From an uncultured Clostridia bacterium (GTDB taxonomy: Bacteria; Bacillota; Clostridia; TANB77; CAG-508), in contig CAKPPF010000005.1 of NCBI GenBank assembly GCA_934177485.1, forward strand, positions 21,384-85,383: DNA of 64,000 nt, written 5' to 3'. Below the pieces are notes generated by a model. The model ran no database searches, was not told the origin of the DNA, and was given only the letters and a program-made list of their open reading frames with translations. Position 1 is the first letter of the stretch. Every line of letters begins with the position of its first letter. This document shows, piece by piece, positions 1 to 6,444 of this stretch. Position numbers and translations under genes: made by a program.

Positions 1-563
1 AGTAAAGTAACTATAATATATTTTTTATTTATCCCTGCTGAAAAAAGCATTAAACATAATGCAACAATAAATGCCATAGCTGTTCCATAGTCTGGTTGTA
101 ATATTATTAATACTAGTGGCACTCCTGCTGCTAATAATACAATTAATAGTTTTAATATTTTGTTTATTTCGTTTTTATCATTTCTTTGTATTCTTACCAT
201 TAATGTGGCTATAAACATTATTACAAATATTTTGGCTAACTCACTAGGTTGAAACTTTAAGTTTTCAGAAATTTCGTACCAGCTTCGTGCTCCATTGACA
301 GGTTTTGTAAATAATACACCTATTAGCAATATAATAAACAAAACATAAAAAAATGGAGCTGCTTTAGCAATTGTATTATAATCTATAGCTGTTACAATTA
401 TTAGAACTGGAATACTTACTAAAAACCATAAAATTTGTTTTTTAAATTCTGAATAGCCTTTAGCTTGTGTTGCAGAAAACAGTGCAACTAGTCCTATACA
501 TAAAAGAAGAATACTACATATTAATATTCCCCATTCTACATTTCGCAGAAATTTTTTTCTCAT
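1..563 (-). CDS. rodA: RodA/FtsW-family SEDS glycosyltransferase, N-terminal part (runs off the window)
   Basis: This reading frame starts at the ATG at 563 (MRKKFLRNVEWG) and is open to base 1, giving 187 residues of a protein usually 370-400 long. It shows the alternating hydrophobic segments of the SEDS family, including a helix ending in LFSATQ, the loop segment NGARSWYEI and the family signature LKFQPSELAK, followed by QPDYGTA. SEDS proteins polymerise peptidoglycan glycan strands in the membrane with a partner class B penicillin-binding protein. Its position directly after minD-minE matches the usual mre-min-rodA gene order of Clostridia, so RodA is preferred over FtsW. The C-terminal half lies outside the window. 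Confidence 0.9.
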   Translation of the reverse strand, partial: MRKKFLRNVEWGILICSILLLCIGLVALFSATQAKGYSEFKKQILWFLVSIPVLIIVTAIDYNTIAKAAPFFYVLFIILLIGVLFTKPVNGARSWYEISENLKFQPSELAKIFVIMFIATLMVRIQRNDKNEINKILKLLIVLLAAGVPLVLIILQPDYGTAMAFIVALCLMLFSAGINKKYIIVTL

Positions 564-618
564 TTTAAACCTGCCCTTACAATATTTAAAATTTATATTT
601 TTTGCTGAATTGTATTTT

Positions 619-639
619 GGGCAGGTACAAGACCTGCCC
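619..639. repeat. GGGCAGG palindromic repeat, copy 1 (short form)
   Basis: GGGCAGGT and ACCTGCCC arms enclose a 5-base loop. It lies between minE and rodA. The preceding ~30 bases (AAATTTATATTT, then TTGCTGAATTGTATTT) recur before other copies, and a half-copy (CTGCCCTTACA) sits at about 571-581. Confidence 0.85.
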
Positions 640-669
640 TATTATATTTTTTCAAGACGAACGATTTTC

Positions 670-1167
670 TTATTCTTCTTTACTTTCTTCTTTTATTTCT
701 TCTACTATTTCTTCTGCCTTTTCTATTATTTCTTCTGTTTTTTTATTGTCACTTAATACTTCACTTTTTTTAACAGCTTCTTTATTATTTTTCTTTTCTT
801 CTTTTATTTCTTTTTTATTTTCTTCAGATTTCTCTTCCTGCTTTTTTTCTTTTCTAACTTCCTCTTTTGCTTCTTCCTTTACACTTACAATTGGAATATT
901 TGCATATAAAACTGGAGCACCTGTTGTTCCATCATCATTAGATTTATTAGTTAATCTAACATCTATTGCATTTTCGTCTACATCAATATATTTTTTTATT
1001 ACTTCAATTATTTCTTGTTTCATTAAAGCTAAAAAGTCGGCTGAAATATTTGCTCTATCTTGCATTAAAACTAAATGTAATCTTTCTTTTGCTGCATCTT
1101 TTGATTTTACTTCTTTTTCGTTCTTTCCTAAACCTTTAAAAAACTTTATTACATTTTCAAACATCAT
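670..1167 (-). CDS. minE: MinE, cell division topological specificity factor, with a long Lys/Glu-rich C-terminal tail
   Basis: MinE stimulates the MinD ATPase and drives or localises the MinCD inhibitor so that FtsZ rings form at midcell. The first ~95 residues match the family: MFENVIKFFKGLGK membrane-targeting start, then AKERLHLVLMQDR, the anti-MinCD helix, and a C-terminal dimerisation segment (VIKKYIDVDENAIDVRL). Typical MinE is about 88 residues; here a further ~65 residues of almost pure Lys/Glu with Asn and Ser follow, predicted to be helical or disordered. The start at 1167 (or the adjacent ATG at 1164) is chosen because GGAGGA lies just upstream; a TTG at 1179 overlaps that site and is unlikely. 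It follows minD after 23 bases and precedes rodA. Confidence 0.9.
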   Translation of the reverse strand: MMFENVIKFFKGLGKNEKEVKSKDAAKERLHLVLMQDRANISADFLALMKQEIIEVIKKYIDVDENAIDVRLTNKSNDDGTTGAPVLYANIPIVSVKEEAKEEVRKEKKQEEKSEENKKEIKEEKKNNKEAVKKSEVLSDNKKTEEIIEKAEEIVEEIKEESKEE

Positions 1168-1190
1168 GTGTTCCTCCAATCAACTATATT

Positions 1191-1988
1191 TTATTTATCT
1201 CTTGAAAAAAGTCTCTTTAGTTTAGCAAAGAATCCTTTCTCTCTACCTGGAATTGTTATTTCTATATTTTCGCCTAAAATTCTTTTAGATATTTCTAAAT
1301 AAGCCTTTCCAGAAGGTGCCTTTTTATTTGAAATAACTGGCTCTCCTTTATTTGTTTGTGTAATAATATACTCATCATCTGGTACAACACCAATTAAATC
1401 TATGGATAATAAGTCAACTATGTCATCTACATCCATCATTTCGCCTTTTCTAACCATGCTTGGGCGTAATCTGTTTACCACTAATTCTGGATTTTTTATT
1501 TCAGATGATTCTAGTAAGCCTATTATTCTGTCAGCATCTCTAATTGCTGAAATTTCAGCTGTTGTAACTACTATTGCTCTATCTGCTCCAGCAATAGCAT
1601 TTTTAAATCCTTGCTCAATTCCTGCTGGACAATCTATTAATATATAGTCAAACTCTTCTTTTAGTTTGCTTGTTAGTTCTCTCATTTGTTCTTCATTTAC
1701 AGCGCTTTTATCTCTTGTTTGTGCTGCAGGTAGTAAAAATAGTTCATCAAATCTTTTGTCTTTTATAAGAGCTTGTCTTAATTTACATTTTTCTTCAACA
1801 ACATCAACAATATCATATACTATTCTATTTTCTAAACCCATAACAACATCTAAATTTCTAAGTCCAATGTCTGTATCAACTAATGCTACTTTTTTTCCTT
1901 CTAATGCTAGGGATGCACCCAAATTAGCAGTTGTTGTTGTTTTTCCTACTCCACCTTTACCTGATGTTATAACTATAACTTCTCCCAT
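1191..1988 (-). CDS. minD: MinD, septum-site-determining ATPase
   Basis: MinD is a ParA/MinD-type P-loop ATPase that dimerises with ATP on the membrane and recruits MinC and MinE for division-site selection. The 265-residue protein has the deviant Walker A motif SGKGGVGKTTT at residues 9-19, switch I DTDIGLRNLD, Walker B DYILIDCPAG and a C-terminal amphipathic membrane-targeting helix GFFAKLKRLFSR. Length is normal. No minC lies immediately upstream; the next gene upstream is trmL behind its own terminator, so minD begins its own transcription unit (promoter at 2049-2077). The ribosome site AAGGAGGAATAAT precedes the ATG. Confidence 0.97.
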   Translation of the reverse strand: MGEVIVITSGKGGVGKTTTTANLGASLALEGKKVALVDTDIGLRNLDVVMGLENRIVYDIVDVVEEKCKLRQALIKDKRFDELFLLPAAQTRDKSAVNEEQMRELTSKLKEEFDYILIDCPAGIEQGFKNAIAGADRAIVVTTAEISAIRDADRIIGLLESSEIKNPELVVNRLRPSMVRKGEMMDVDDIVDLLSIDLIGVVPDDEYIITQTNKGEPVISNKKAPSGKAYLEISKRILGENIEITIPGREKGFFAKLKRLFSRDK

Positions 1989-2048
1989 TATTATTCCTCC
2001 TTGACTATAATGCCTTCCGTAGTATTTTATCGATTTTTTATTACATCT

Positions 2049-2077
2049 ATTTTATACGGATTTTCGTATAAAGTCAA
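2049..2077 (-). promoter_or_regulatory. minD promoter with a dyad in the spacer
   Basis: Read on the minus strand: -35 TTGACT (2077-2072), a 17-base spacer and -10 TAAAAT (2054-2049). The spacer holds a 7-base inverted repeat, TTATACG-6-CGTATAA (2071-2052), which could bind a regulator or simply extend the -10 region. Confidence 0.6.
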
Positions 2078-2100
2078 TGAATATAGAACAAAAAAAGTGA

Positions 2101-2131
2101 AAAAAGCAACTATTAATTAAAATAGTTGCTT
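2101..2131 (-). terminator. trmL terminator that contains the end of the gene
   Basis: On the minus strand AAGCAACTATT pairs with AATAGTTGCTT and is followed by a T run. The last codons and stop of trmL lie inside the hairpin. Confidence 0.85.
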
Positions 2132-2622
2132 AAAGTTTGTAAACCTGTAAAATTATCTTGTTTTAAAATTTCATATGCTATTATAGCTACTGAATTTGAT
2201 AAATTCAGTGATCTTAAATTTTCTCTCATTGGTATTCTTATTGCATTATTCATATTTGTTTCAATTAAATCTTCTGGTAAACCTTTTGTTTCTTTTCCAA
2301 ACAAAACAAATACCTCATCAAAATTTGTATAATCAACATCTGAATAAATATGCTTTGATTTCGTACTAGCAAGAAAAACATTATTTTTTAATTTTTCATT
2401 TTCATATCCATATTTATTTAAAAAAGTTTTTAAATTTTCATGTTCTTCAATGTCTAATTTATCCCAATAATCAAGTCCAGCTCTTTTTAAATATTTGTCT
2501 GTAATTTCAAACCCTAATGGTTTTACTAAATGTAATTTTGCTCCAATTGCAGCACATGTTCTTGCTATATTTCCAGTATTTTGCGGTATTTCTGGTTCAA
2601 CCATAACTATATTAATTTTCAT
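2113..2622 (-). CDS. trmL: tRNA (cytidine/uridine-2'-O-)-methyltransferase, TrmL type
   Basis: SPOUT-class (SpoU/TrmH) methyltransferase that 2'-O-methylates the wobble base 34 of leucine tRNAs, using SAM. The 169-residue length and motifs fit TrmL (CspR): N-terminal MVEPEIPQNTGNIARTC, the middle FVLFGKETKGLPEDL (motif 2) and the C-terminal knot MRENLRSLNLSNSVAIIAYE (motif 3). Its AGGAG site lies inside the end of the preceding gene, whose stop overlaps this ATG region (gap of one base), so the two are probably translationally coupled. The gene ends inside its own terminator hairpin. Confidence 0.93.
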   Translation of the reverse strand: MKINIVMVEPEIPQNTGNIARTCAAIGAKLHLVKPLGFEITDKYLKRAGLDYWDKLDIEEHENLKTFLNKYGYENEKLKNNVFLASTKSKHIYSDVDYTNFDEVFVLFGKETKGLPEDLIETNMNNAIRIPMRENLRSLNLSNSVAIIAYEILKQDNFTGLQTLSNYFN

Positions 2623-2623
2623 A

Positions 2624-3973
2624 TTATTTATTTTCTCCTAATGCATAATATTCAACATCAAATTTAGAATTAATTAGTTCTTTATTTGATGTTTCTCTAT
2701 TAATACCATATACTTCTAGCGTAGAGCCTTCTTCGAATAAACTAATTGTAGGTAATTCTACTGATTCTGTCTTTGGTGTTGTTAACCCATAAAATACTGT
2801 TGCACCATTATCTAAACTTCCTGTATTACTTAGGTAATCTGTAGTAATACTCTCACCGTTATAGCTTTCAATTATTCCAACATTTCTCACAACTTTTTTA
2901 GTTTTAAAATCTATATAATCTTGATAATTTCCAACCTGTCTTAGTGGCTCTGTTAATTCTATTTCATATGTGTTACTAATTTCATTTTTAGATACAACAA
3001 CCCTATACTTATTATAATCACCCTTTTCAACATATCCGTTTTTAATTTGTTCAATATATTCATTTAAACTTGTTCCAGCCGAAAATGTTCCTGTTCCATC
3101 ATTTGTATAAAACTTTTTTTCAACATCATCATACATTCCTAATACATTATCAGATAATCTACGACATGGTATTAAATTTCTAGCTAAATTGCTTTCATCG
3201 GTATTGGCCCCATTATATATTTTGCAATAATAAAGATTTCCTTTAAATATATATCCAGTATCTGTAGGAGTTCCTCCATAGGCCCCAAGATATAAAGGCA
3301 CTGAATCTTTGCTTCCAGTAGATGTGTTATTACCAATATTAGTTCCATTAATAACTATTCCATTTGTGTATGCAGCAACTTCATATGTTTTGTTAAGAGC
3401 AAAACTAACTTTTGTACTGTTAAATTCAGAGCTTCCTCTTTTAGCAAAAATAGGCGAAGAACTATTATTTCTTATCAATGGGAAAAAATATGTTTTACTT
3501 GATAGAATATGTGGTCCATATGTTCCAGATTTTGCAGTTATCATGTATTTATATTTTGCATTTGTATTAGCATCTGGATAAAATTGTGTATTTATGTATT
3601 GTATTCCTGAAGTTGAAATATAATCAAGCTTTTCATAGATTTTTTCACTTGTTGATGCATTTTCTATATTAACATTACTTCCATATATAGTGTAATTAAT
3701 TAATTTTGCATCTCCCGAATCTGATAAAATCAATATTCCATCAGTAGTAGAATTTGTTTTGCTTATCAAATTTGTGTTTCTTGTTTCCCCATAAAGTTTT
3801 TCATATGATTCATTATCTGAATCTTTATAATATATTCCACTAATTATATTAATTTGCTCACCTAACGCCTTTTCTTTATTAACATTACTTCCATATAAAA
3901 TTAGTAGATACGATGTCATAAATAGAAGTCCTACTAAAACAAAAATTGTAGCTGAACCCTTTTCTTCTTTCAT
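2624..3973 (-). CDS. Pilin-like anchored protein with a LamG/concanavalin-like domain
   Basis: I do not recognise a named family. The start at 3973 (MKEEKGSATIF) follows AAAGGAG and gives 449 residues; an upstream in-frame ATG at 4036 has no such site. Residues 1-30 have a charged KEEKGSA stretch followed by a single hydrophobic helix (TIFVLVGLLFMTSYLLILYG), which resembles the N-termini of Tad/prepilin-like proteins of Clostridia. Residues ~95-270 look like a concanavalin A-like (LamG) domain: ISTSGIQYINTQFYPD at the start and PLYLGAYGG then FKGNLYYCKIY strands later. The C-terminal part is Thr/Glu-rich beta structure. No enzymatic motif is visible. It is likely exported and surface-held, and is transcribed with trmL. 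Confidence 0.6.
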   Translation of the reverse strand: MKEEKGSATIFVLVGLLFMTSYLLILYGSNVNKEKALGEQINIISGIYYKDSDNESYEKLYGETRNTNLISKTNSTTDGILILSDSGDAKLINYTIYGSNVNIENASTSEKIYEKLDYISTSGIQYINTQFYPDANTNAKYKYMITAKSGTYGPHILSSKTYFFPLIRNNSSSPIFAKRGSSEFNSTKVSFALNKTYEVAAYTNGIVINGTNIGNNTSTGSKDSVPLYLGAYGGTPTDTGYIFKGNLYYCKIYNGANTDESNLARNLIPCRRLSDNVLGMYDDVEKKFYTNDGTGTFSAGTSLNEYIEQIKNGYVEKGDYNKYRVVVSKNEISNTYEIELTEPLRQVGNYQDYIDFKTKKVVRNVGIIESYNGESITTDYLSNTGSLDNGATVFYGLTTPKTESVELPTISLFEEGSTLEVYGINRETSNKELINSKFDVEYYALGENK

Positions 3974-4096
3974 TGGTTTTTCTCCTTTGATTTCTTTTAT
4001 ATTATTTATAATATTATAAATAGTATAAAATTTCAATAGATTTATATGTACAAATTTAAATTTATGAAAAAATTACCAGTTTATTTTTTTTTAGAA

Positions 4097-4125
4097 TGCA
4101 AAATATAACTATTGAAAAACATTTA
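4097..4125 (+). promoter_or_regulatory. Possible sigma-G-type promoter of the SASP gene
   Basis: TGCAAA, a 17-base spacer and CATTTA lie about 45 bases before the SASP start. This loosely fits the forespore sigma-G consensus (TGAATA and CATNNTA). It is inferred mainly from the gene it precedes. Confidence 0.3.
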
Positions 4126-4170
4126 GTTTTTCTTATAGATTAATTTAATTTCCTAGGAGGTGAATTAGTA

Positions 4171-4365
4171 ATGGCAAGAAGTACAAACAAAGTAGTTCCT
4201 GAAGCAAAAGCAGCTTTAGAAAAATTCAAATATGAAGTAGCTAGCGAAGTAGGTGTTAACTTAAAACAAGGTTACAACGGAGATATATCTTCAAAAGACG
4301 CTGGAAGAATCGGTGGTAACATGGTTAGAAAGTTAATCCAACAAGCTGAAAACAACATGAAATAG
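4171..4365 (+). CDS. Small acid-soluble spore protein, alpha/beta type
   Basis: SASPs coat and protect spore DNA and are cut by the GPR protease at germination. The 64-residue product has the family hallmarks: the GPR cleavage region KFKYEVASEVGV (residues 18-29), then GYNGDISSKDAGRIGGNMVRKLI. The site CTAGGAGGTG lies 8 bases upstream of the ATG. It is a single gene, convergent with the Fic gene, and ends with a strong terminator at 4531. Its presence is direct evidence that the organism belongs to a spore-forming lineage. Confidence 0.97.
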   Translation: MARSTNKVVPEAKAALEKFKYEVASEVGVNLKQGYNGDISSKDAGRIGGNMVRKLIQQAENNMK

Positions 4366-4530
4366 TAAATTACAGGGCAATATTTAAAGGACAAATATAA
4401 TTAATCTATTTTGTTCTTGTATAATTTAAATATTCAATTATAAGGAGAAAGTTTAAATTATCGTGTTCTTAGTAAGTTATTAATTACTATTATAAGACAG
4501 GGATATAAATCTTATCTTTTATGAATACAT
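4366..4530 (+). other. 165-base untranslated tail of the SASP transcript
   Basis: No open reading frame of note. It is AT-rich with short inverted segments such as AATTTAAA and TTTAAATT. It probably forms the 3' untranslated region up to the terminator; no known RNA family was recognised. Confidence 0.4.
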
Positions 4531-4563
4531 AAAAGGCAGGAATTATGTTCCTGCCTTTTTTAT
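4531..4563 (+). terminator. SASP gene terminator
   Basis: AAAAGGCAGGAA and TTCCTGCCTTTT form a 12-base stem with a 5-base loop and a T run. Confidence 0.9.
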
Positions 4564-4578
4564 ACCGCTGACGAAGTA

Positions 4579-4720
4579 TAGAACAAATAAGAAAAATTTT
4601 AAATTTTTCTTTGATTTGTTCTCGCCCGATTTGAGTTTTCGACTAAAAGGAAAAATTTAAAAGGGCTAGCGATTATAGTTTTTTATATAATAGGAAAGTA
4701 TTACTTTCCTATTATATAAA
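4579..4720 (+). repeat. Tripartite hairpin-core-hairpin element, copy 1
   Basis: Three blocks in order: hairpin 1 with AGAACAAAT/ATTTGTTCT outer arms (4580-4622); a core from GCCCGATTTGAG to AGCGATTATAG (4624-4678); hairpin 2 with ATAATAGGAAAG/CTTTCCTATTAT arms (about 4684-4718). Copies 2 and 3 keep the core but have different, still complementary, hairpin sequences. The core stem reads TTTGAG/TTTAAA here, pairing through G-U only if this strand is the RNA. Confidence 0.8.
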
Positions 4721-4781
4721 AATATCTTGCTTATTGTTTTTGTATTAAAAGTATTAAAAAGTTAATACTTTTTCGATAATT

Positions 4782-5828
4782 TTATTTTTTCATATATTTT
4801 GTATTTCTTCCACTTCCTATTATTTTAACTGCACCATTTTTTACCATTGTTCCTAATACCGATTCCACTGTTGTCGGACTTACATCAGGTAAGATCTTGC
4901 ATATTTCTGCTTTTGAAATAGGAGTTAAATTATTTAATACTGTTGCTTCGATTCTTGCTTTTTTTGTAATTTTATTACTGTTTACAATACTAAATCTTTT
5001 GTCTAATTCTTTATAACACATATATAATGTTAATAAGAAATTTTCTATAAATGGAACATAACTCTGCTCATTTTCTATCCAATTAATAGAAGAAAGTCTC
5101 AATGCTTCATAATAGTTTCCTTTACTATTATTTATTTGGTCTTCAAATGAAATATATTTACCAACATCGAATCCATTTTTATATAATAATAACAGTGTTA
5201 ATAATCTAGACATTCTTCCATTTCCATCTCTAAATGGGTGTATACAAAGAAAATCAAGAATAACACAAGGTATTAAAAGCATCTGATTAATATTTGTATT
5301 ATTACATGCATCATTATATGCTAGTACAAGTTGTTCCATTGCATTTGGAGTTTCTCTAGGAGCTAATGGTTTAAATCTAACCTTTCTATTTCCTTGTCTA
5401 TCTTCTTCAATTACATAATTTTGATTGACTTTATATTTTCCTGCATCTTCAACTCCTGTATATGCCATCATTATTTCATGTAACCTTAATATTGTATCTT
5501 CATTAAACTCTATATCATCATAATGTAAATGTATTTCATTTAATGCATCTCTATATCCAGCAATTTCCTTTTCATTATGATTTAACGGTTTACTATTTTG
5601 ATTTACTATTTCCTCTATACGCTCATCACTAGTTATAATCCCCTCTATAGCATTTGAACTTTTAACAGATTGGACAATCGCTATTTTTTCTAACTCTGTA
5701 AATATTTTTTCATATTCACCTTGCCTAATTTTTGCTCCTGCTTTTAATGAATAAATTGTTCCTGTAATATTTATTAAATTAGCTGGTAATAGTCCATTAT
5801 CCAAAAAAGAATAATCAAATTTTTTCAT
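4782..5828 (-). CDS. Fic family AMPylator-type protein with C-terminal winged helix
   Basis: Fic-fold enzymes usually transfer AMP from ATP to a hydroxyl of a target protein. The 348-residue protein carries the catalytic motif HPFRDGNGR (His197-Arg205) and, at residues 57-63, SSNAIEG, which matches the S/TxxxE(G/N) inhibitory helix of class II Fic proteins that blocks ATP binding. An N-terminal Fic_N-like region precedes it, and the last ~70 residues (KAEICKILPDVSPTTVESVLGTMVKNG) look like a winged helix, suggesting DNA binding. No antitoxin partner is adjacent; the inhibitory helix is built in. It has its own promoter overlapped by TATATGCA repeats, which the winged helix might bind (inference). 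Confidence 0.9.
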   Translation of the reverse strand: MKKFDYSFLDNGLLPANLINITGTIYSLKAGAKIRQGEYEKIFTELEKIAIVQSVKSSNAIEGIITSDERIEEIVNQNSKPLNHNEKEIAGYRDALNEIHLHYDDIEFNEDTILRLHEIMMAYTGVEDAGKYKVNQNYVIEEDRQGNRKVRFKPLAPRETPNAMEQLVLAYNDACNNTNINQMLLIPCVILDFLCIHPFRDGNGRMSRLLTLLLLYKNGFDVGKYISFEDQINNSKGNYYEALRLSSINWIENEQSYVPFIENFLLTLYMCYKELDKRFSIVNSNKITKKARIEATVLNNLTPISKAEICKILPDVSPTTVESVLGTMVKNGAVKIIGSGRNTKYMKK

Positions 5829-5840
5829 TTTTTCTCACTT

Positions 5841-5936
5841 TCTGCATATTATATTTATTTTTATATGCATATTTTTTGTTTTCTGCATATATATTATCAC
5901 TTTATATGCAGATAGTCAATAATTATATGCATATAA
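5841..5936 (-). promoter_or_regulatory. Fic gene promoter overlapped by TATATGCA dyads
   Basis: On the minus strand: -35 TTGACT (5919-5914), 17-base spacer, -10 TAATAT (5896-5891). An inverted repeat TCTGCATATA-11-TATATGCAGA (5882-5912) fills the spacer and -10. Further half-sites (TGCATAT or ATATGCAT) lie on both sides, near 5842, 5870 and 5925. This is the arrangement of an operator for a repressor. Confidence 0.65.
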
Positions 5937-6093
5937 ATATATTTTGTCTAGTGGATATTGATTTGTTGTGGCTATCTCATGCACATTTTACTACGAATAT
6001 TAGATTATATATATTTTTTAGGTGATTGCTTTTTTTATTTTTCTACTTCAACTTTGAAATAGAATAGTTACATTACCAGGTTTAACTTTTTGC

Positions 6094-6137
6094 GGGCAGG
6101 CATGTAGGGATAGGTCTTGTGCCTATCCTTCCTGCCT
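6094..6137. repeat. GGGCAGG repeat, copy 2 (long nested form)
   Basis: Outer arms GGGCAGG/CCTGCC enclose an inner hairpin GATAGGTCTTGTGCCTATC. A spacer typical of the family (AATTTATATTT, GCTAAATTATATTTCG) follows at 6149-6178, then a truncated gene. Confidence 0.8.
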
Positions 6138-6169
6138 CTAAAACTTTTGAATTTATATTTACCGCTAAA

Positions 6170-6358
6170 TTATATTTCGTCTTTAATTATTTTTATATGG
6201 TCTTTATTTGCAATTCTAAAGTCTATACTAACTTCGCAATTTGCCGAAACAGAGTTTTTAGCACTGCCTCCGTTTATTGTTCCTACATTCATTGTGGTAT
6301 ATGGAACTTCATAGTTATTATCTTCATATTCTTTAATTTTTTCATTTATATGTTGATA
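6170..6358 (-). pseudogene. Remnant of an M20-family metallopeptidase (dimerisation domain only)
   Basis: A 62-codon open stretch on the minus strand reads like the Bact_dimerisation (M20) domain of acetylornithine/succinyl-diaminopimelate deacylases: EVPYTTMNVGTINGGSAKN, then CEVSIDFRIANKDHIKII. There is no start codon, no metal-binding region, and it is preceded by an in-frame TAA (6359-6361). At its 3' end the frame runs into the spacer of the GGGCAGG repeat family (6149-6178) and stops there. The fragment thus appears to be what is left of a gene truncated at both ends, with one break at a repeat copy. Confidence 0.7.
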
Positions 6359-6394
6359 TTATAATAAGTTAATGACGCATACAGTCTTATTTAT

Positions 6395-6423
6395 TTGACA
6401 TAAATTAGCATATATAATATAAT
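6395..6423 (+). promoter_or_regulatory. Consensus sigma-A promoter of the 6445 gene
   Basis: TTGACA (6395-6400), 17-base spacer, TATAAT (6418-6423): a perfect housekeeping promoter 22 bases before the start codon. It leaves almost no leader other than the AGGAGG site. Confidence 0.85.
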
Positions 6424-6444
6424 TGTTGTATAGGAGGTTTTTAC

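Noticed and set aside
619..639. GGGCAGG palindromes as ordinary transcription terminators
   Set aside because: Most copies lack a T run on either strand, share sequence rather than just structure, and often lie next to a separate, better terminator.
602..1225. Long open frames opposite minE and opposite the giant surface genes
   Set aside because: They are antisense shadows with Ser/Phe/Leu-rich composition, no ribosome site and no family resemblance.
4782..5828. Fic gene as the toxin of a Doc/Phd pair
   Set aside because: No antitoxin gene is adjacent and the protein carries its own inhibitory SxxxEG helix and is full length for class II Fic proteins.
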